Source of the DNA: Sulfurimonadaceae bacterium
GTDB taxonomy: Bacteria > Campylobacterota > Campylobacteria > Campylobacterales > Sulfurimonadaceae
Direction of reading: 5' to 3'
Assembly (NCBI GenBank): GCA_026193155.1
Contig: JAPHSI010000159.1
Location: 1-9,917, forward strand
DNA: 9,917 bases
Under the pieces are notes generated by a model that had not been told where the DNA came from, did no database searches, and saw only the letters and a program-made list of their open reading frames with translations. Below are positions 6,619 to 9,917 of this stretch, piece by piece (position 1 is the stretch's first letter; each line of letters opens with the position of its first letter). A program made the position numbers and the translations under genes.

Positions 6619-8157
6619 ATGAGTGAAGACACTGGTCAAACATTTTCAAATGTCGTATCACTTAATCCTTATGATAATGAATATGTCAGTGGAATATCAA
6701 GTTTTTTAGCATATAACAAAGATGTTACTTTCAAAAAAGAGCAATATGCTATTTCATATATAAATACAGACAGTTTTATAAATGCCCAAATATCTATAAG
6801 CAAAAACATTCCTGAAGAAGACATATACGATGCTATTATAAGCAAAACATATGATGACCTAGCTTTAGACCAAGCTCTTTCTTACAAAATAGAATATATT
6901 GAACTATACAACTCATTAGATGCCGAAAATAAACACTACAATGTTTTTGTTGTAGATCCACTTGTTATAGACGAAACATTTGAAAATAGTATAAAACGAA
7001 TAAAATATTTAGACGTTATAATACCTTCCCCACTTTTATTTAAATCTTTATATTCAAAAGAACTTATTTCAAATTCCGGTGCCCATATATTTATATATTT
7101 TGAAAAAACGAATGCATTTATTGCTATTTATAATGAAAAAGATTTTATTTTTAGTAAAACTATTGAATACTCATTTGAACAACTTCATGAAAACTTTTGT
7201 GAGCTTTACGGTGAGCGTATAGAGTTTGATGAGTTTATAAACTTTATACAAAATGAAGATTTAAAATCTACAAATAGTTATTACAAAGACTTTTTTATTA
7301 AACTTTACAAAGATGTTTTCTACAATATAAATGATATTCTCACATATGTAAAAAGAGCTTACGAAATCAAAAAATTCGAATACATTTTTTTAGGTACTCA
7401 ATTTGAGACTGCCTCCAATTTGGATGAGATATGCGAATTTGAGCTTCAAATAAAAACATCTATTCTTGATTTTGATTACGGATTTGAAGAAGCTGAGGGT
7501 GAACATATAAGTTTAATGCATACGCTTATGCAACTTTATACTATTTTACCTGATGAAGAAAAATATATTTGTAATTTTACAAATTATAACAGACCTCCAA
7601 AATTTATACAAAGAGAGAGCGGAAAACTCATTCTTATAGCTGCAGCTTCGTTAATTCTAGGTTTTGCATACCCTGTTGGGAACTGGATTGCTTCTTATGC
7701 ACAAGAGCTTCAAAAAGATATATTAAACAATGAATATGTAGAAGTTCATAACAAAAAGATAACAAGAGAAGCAACCATAAAAAATAGGATAGCTGATAAG
7801 GATAAAATTGTTAAACTATTAAATGAACAAAAAAATAGCTATATTGATAAAAGAGGTACACTGGTAAAAATTCATGACGTAAAAGTAAACTACCTTATGA
7901 AAGCCAAAATTTTAACTACTTTAACAAAAAGTTTAAACAATTACAATGTTAGATTAGAATCTGCTTCATATACACAAAAAGAAAAAAGCAATAAATTTGA
8001 ACTTGGATTAGTTTCTCAAAAAAGTATTAGAATTACAAAACTTATAAAGCATCTTACAAAGGTTTATGAAGGTTCAATCAAATTTTCTATAGATAAAATT
8101 TTTTACGATGGCGATGAAAAAAAATATTTCAGTACGTTAAAGGTGGAAGTATTATGA
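6619..8157 (+). CDS. Type IV pilus / type II secretion assembly platform protein, PilM-PilN (GspL/MshI)-like fusion
   Basis: This 512-residue bitopic inner-membrane protein has a large N-terminal cytoplasmic part (1-333), one transmembrane segment (about 336-354, LILIAAASLILGF) and a periplasmic part (355-512) that starts with a charged coiled coil (about 360-412) and ends in an alpha-beta region resembling the PilN/GspL ferredoxin-like domain. This is the layout of GspL, or of PilM joined to PilN. The cytoplasmic part has the strand-rich pattern of an actin-like fold (for example AHIFIYFEKTNAFIAIYNE at 155-173), but I see no clear nucleotide-binding glycine motifs, so ATP binding is doubtful. 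No gene product is recognised by name; the call rests on topology and on the three downstream genes (PilO-, PilP- and secretin-like). AGGAA (6606-6610) sits at good spacing from ATG 6619. The stop overlaps the next start (ATGA, 8154). Confidence 0.72.
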   Translation: MSEDTGQTFSNVVSLNPYDNEYVSGISSFLAYNKDVTFKKEQYAISYINTDSFINAQISISKNIPEEDIYDAIISKTYDDLALDQALSYKIEYIELYNSLDAENKHYNVFVVDPLVIDETFENSIKRIKYLDVIIPSPLLFKSLYSKELISNSGAHIFIYFEKTNAFIAIYNEKDFIFSKTIEYSFEQLHENFCELYGERIEFDEFINFIQNEDLKSTNSYYKDFFIKLYKDVFYNINDILTYVKRAYEIKKFEYIFLGTQFETASNLDEICEFELQIKTSILDFDYGFEEAEGEHISLMHTLMQLYTILPDEEKYICNFTNYNRPPKFIQRESGKLILIAAASLILGFAYPVGNWIASYAQELQKDILNNEYVEVHNKKITREATIKNRIADKDKIVKLLNEQKNSYIDKRGTLVKIHDVKVNYLMKAKILTTLTKSLNNYNVRLESASYTQKEKSNKFELGLVSQKSIRITKLIKHLTKVYEGSIKFSIDKIFYDGDEKKYFSTLKVEVL

Positions 8158-8777
8158 ATATAGAAGATTACTTACACAAAATAGATTCATCCCTAAAAGA
8201 TAAAAGTGAAAAAGACAAGAAGCTAACTTATATTATGGTAGCTTCTGTAATATTTGCATTTGCTTACCTTTTTTGGGATAGTTCTGAAAATGATTTTTTA
8301 GCTGTTCAAAAAGAGATAAAGATTATCCAAAATAAAATAAATAATGATAAATCGTATTTAGCTTTAAACCCTCAAGTTAAAGTTTCAAAATTAGAAAAGG
8401 AAATTAAAAAAACTCAGATAGAGATGCTTGATTATAAAGATAAGAATGATTATATAAAGCATAAAATCGAAACTATTTCAGCATTAATTTATGATGAACG
8501 CACCTGGGGAAACTATATCAACTCAATCGCTTACAATGCAAAAATGTATAATGTTAAAATTATGAATTTCTCTAACAATTACGTCAATAGTAATGAATCT
8601 TTTGGTCATATGCTAGATTTAAATATAAGCTTAAGAGGTGATTTCAAAAATACCTTAAAATTTATTAATTCACTTGAACAAAGTGATTTAGTAGTTGATA
8701 TTCACAACTTAGATATAAAAGCTCAAGATACACTTAACACAAATCTAGAGCTATCTGTATGGGGGATTACTTACTAA
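8154..8777 (+). CDS. Pilus assembly protein, PilO/MshJ (GspM)-like
   Basis: This 207-residue inner-membrane protein has a short, charged cytoplasmic N-terminus (1-24), one transmembrane segment (about 25-41, YIMVASVIFAFAYLF) and a long lysine/glutamate-rich coiled coil (about 48-108). The C-terminal domain (about 115-207) has alternating helices and strands, including DLNISLRGDFKNTLKFINSL (155-174) and a closing ELSVWGITY. This matches PilO/MshJ/GspM, which pair with PilN-type proteins in the periplasm to join the cytoplasmic ATPase platform to the outer-membrane secretin. AGGTGGA (8141-8147) is a strong ribosome binding site for ATG 8154, inside the end of the upstream gene. Sequence identity within this family is low, so the call leans on topology and gene order. 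Confidence 0.72.
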   Translation: MNIEDYLHKIDSSLKDKSEKDKKLTYIMVASVIFAFAYLFWDSSENDFLAVQKEIKIIQNKINNDKSYLALNPQVKVSKLEKEIKKTQIEMLDYKDKNDYIKHKIETISALIYDERTWGNYINSIAYNAKMYNVKIMNFSNNYVNSNESFGHMLDLNISLRGDFKNTLKFINSLEQSDLVVDIHNLDIKAQDTLNTNLELSVWGITY

Positions 8778-8779
8778 TG
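8761..8779 (+). promoter_or_regulatory. Ribosome binding site deciding the start of the PilP-like gene
   Basis: GGGGGA (8761-8766) lies 10 bases before the ATG at 8777, which overlaps the previous stop as TAATG. A further in-frame ATG at 8759 would add six residues (MGDYLL) ahead of the signal peptide and lies before this site, so 8777 is preferred. Confidence 0.7.
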
Positions 8780-9262
8780 AAAACTATACTAATTTCCCTA
8801 TTTTTTTTATCTTCTTTAACAATGGCGAACAATGATTTATCTTGGGTTGATGCTCAAGTTGAAGCTATTAAACCACCTAGAGATGGAGAAAGTAATCGAA
8901 ATATTTCAAAAATAAAAAATCCATTTATATTTTTAAAGAAAAACTCTTTAAACAAAAGTACTGATAAAAAAGTTTCTTCAAAATCCAATCGTCGTACTAT
9001 TTATCAAAATACCAGAACAAAAACCATTACAAATTCTACTTCTAAAGTAAAAAAAGCATCTGTTTATATAAAAGGTTCTCTCGTACTAAGTGCAATAATA
9101 AATAACTCCGCACTAATAAGCGGTAAATGGTATAAACTAGGTGATATAATTAATAATTACAAAATCACCGATATAGGTAGAAAAACTGTTACTATGAAAA
9201 ATAAGTCTAGAACTAAGTTACTCTCGACAGCTTCTAAGAACAAAAAATTGAAATTTAAATGA
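8777..9262 (+). CDS. Periplasmic pilus assembly protein, PilP/MshK-like
   Basis: This secreted protein has 161 residues from the preferred start. Residues 1-17 make a signal peptide (KTILISLFFLSSLTMA, cleavage likely after MA-17). A short conserved-looking segment follows (WVDAQVEAIKPPRDG, 23-37, then IKNPFIF, 46-52), then a flexible basic linker rich in Ser, Thr, Lys and Arg (about 55-95). The small beta domain (about 98-150) contains LVLSAIINNSALISGKWYK (102-120) and LGDIINNYKITDI, the pattern 'self-interaction, GxW-x-GD-I-x-x-Y-x-V' typical of PilP/GspC/MshK homology regions. Such proteins contact the periplasmic N-domains of the secretin, and the next gene encodes one. The protein ends with a very basic tail (KNKKLKFK). 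Confidence 0.72.
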   Translation: MKTILISLFFLSSLTMANNDLSWVDAQVEAIKPPRDGESNRNISKIKNPFIFLKKNSLNKSTDKKVSSKSNRRTIYQNTRTKTITNSTSKVKKASVYIKGSLVLSAIINNSALISGKWYKLGDIINNYKITDIGRKTVTMKNKSRTKLLSTASKNKKLKFK

Positions 9263-9263
9263 T

Positions 9264-9279
9264 AGGTAGGTTGAAAATG
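9264..9279 (+). promoter_or_regulatory. Ribosome binding site of the secretin gene
   Basis: Two AGG boxes (9264-9266 and 9268-9270) precede ATG 9277, with 6 bases between the second box and the start. A TTG at 9271 is in frame but lies immediately after the box, too close to be used, so ATG is chosen. Confidence 0.65.
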
Positions 9280-9917
9280 CAAAAAATTAAACAACATATA
9301 TACGGAGTATTATTAATTCTACTACTGACCTTTCAAGCAAATGCTGATTGTTCATATGAACTTTTCAGTGTTAGTTCTGCAAAGGACACTAAAATAATCG
9401 ATTTCATAGATCAATTAAGTGATCAATGTGAATTTAGTGTCATTGTAACAGACCCCCATGCCCAAAAATTCATGAACACTCCATTAAATAAAACGCATTT
9501 AAAAAACCTGACTATTGATGAAGTGCTAGACATTATTTTACTTGAGAACAACCTATCATATACTCTTGAGAATAATCTTTTAAAAATTTCATACCTAACA
9601 ACGAAAGTTTTTGAGATAGATTACATACTATCCCAAAGAAAAGCTACGGGGAGTACAGATATAACACTTAGTTCTTCTTCTAATTCTAAAACTAATTCTT
9701 CTACATCAAACACAAGTGCTTCTTCGGGTATGTCTCAAGATACAGGTATGACAACTCAATCAGGTATAAAGATAGAAAGCAACGATGAAGTTATATTTTG
9801 GCATCAACTTGACTTAGAACTTCAGCAAGTCCTTAACCGTCCTGAAGATAAATATGAAGCTTCTTCCCCTATTATAAACAAAAATGCAGGGCTAATAACT
9901 GTTACGGCTACCGTAAA
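9277..9917 (+). CDS. mshL: Secretin (MshL/PilQ/GspD type), N-terminal part; runs off right edge
   Basis: This frame stays open to the end of the window and encodes 213 residues of an outer-membrane secretin, the ring through which pilus or pseudopilus passes. Residues 1-23 are a signal peptide (hydrophobic VLLILLLTF, cleavage after ANA-23). Although a Cys follows at 25, the residue before it is Asp, so this is not a lipobox. A secretin/TonB N-terminal (STN, N0) domain covers about 33-107 (KIIDFIDQLSD, then TIDEVLDIILLENNLSY). TTKVFEIDYI (108-117) is the strand typical of MshL-type secretins, followed by a low-complexity Ser/Thr/Asn linker (about 130-165). The last visible part, PIINKNAGLITVTATV (198-213), is the beginning of the N1 domain. 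C. jejuni CtsD, needed for DNA uptake, is a possible relative; pilus and competence roles cannot be separated here. Confidence 0.85.
   Translation, partial: MQKIKQHIYGVLLILLLTFQANADCSYELFSVSSAKDTKIIDFIDQLSDQCEFSVIVTDPHAQKFMNTPLNKTHLKNLTIDEVLDIILLENNLSYTLENNLLKISYLTTKVFEIDYILSQRKATGSTDITLSSSSNSKTNSSTSNTSASSGMSQDTGMTTQSGIKIESNDEVIFWHQLDLELQQVLNRPEDKYEASSPIINKNAGLITVTATV

Noticed and set aside
8759..8776. An earlier ATG for the PilP-like gene giving six more residues.
   Set aside because: It lies before the GGGGGA ribosome binding site and would put MGDYLL ahead of a normal signal peptide. The TAATG overlap at 8777 matches another junction in this window.
1..9917. CRISPR arrays, tRNA or rRNA genes, insertion sequences, riboswitches and intrinsic terminators.
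   Set aside because: No regularly spaced repeats, cloverleaf-like segments, transposase motifs or hairpin-plus-T-run structures were seen, and there is almost no non-coding space to hold them.

Overview
The window is a low-G+C, fully gene-packed stretch in which every gene lies on the + strand. It reads as a member of the Campylobacterota (Epsilonproteobacteria), most likely a free-living, Sulfurimonas-like sulfur or hydrogen oxidiser. The evidence is protein similarity to Helicobacter and Campylobacter (HslV begins MF-A-TT, HslU ends KYIL/RYIL) and the gene order rplI-hslV-hslU-era-csd6, which I recall from H. pylori. As I recall, C. jejuni has argG-rplI-hslV-hslU-era. The genus assignment is inference.

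Region 1 (1-4353) is housekeeping: the 3' end of argG (argininosuccinate synthase), an unusual fusion of a ferredoxin:thioredoxin-reductase-type catalytic domain to a rhodanese domain, ribosomal protein L9, the HslVU (ClpYQ) protease, and the GTPase Era. Region 2 (4350-6607) holds two secreted peptidoglycan carboxypeptidases. They resemble Csd6/Pgp2 (LD-carboxypeptidase, YkuD fold) and Csd4/Pgp1 (zinc DL-carboxypeptidase, M14 fold), which act in sequence on stem peptides and set helical cell shape in Helicobacter and Campylobacter. Region 3 (6619-9917, open at the right edge) is the start of a type IV pilus / type II secretion-like assembly operon: a PilM-PilN (GspL/MshI)-like fused membrane protein, a PilO/MshJ-like protein, a PilP/MshK-like periplasmic protein, and the N-terminal part of an MshL/PilQ-type secretin.

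Gaps between genes are 0-14 bases, and several junctions overlap (TAATG at 393 and 8777, ATGA at 4350 and 8154). The region could therefore be transcribed as one long unit, or be fed by promoters hidden inside coding sequence. I saw no convincing promoter, terminator, RNA gene, mobile element or CRISPR array, and no gene-free stretch over 300 bases. The most notable points are the FTR-rhodanese fusion between argG and rplI, the csd6-csd4 pair sitting next to a pilus operon, and a canonical His zinc ligand in the Csd4-like protein.
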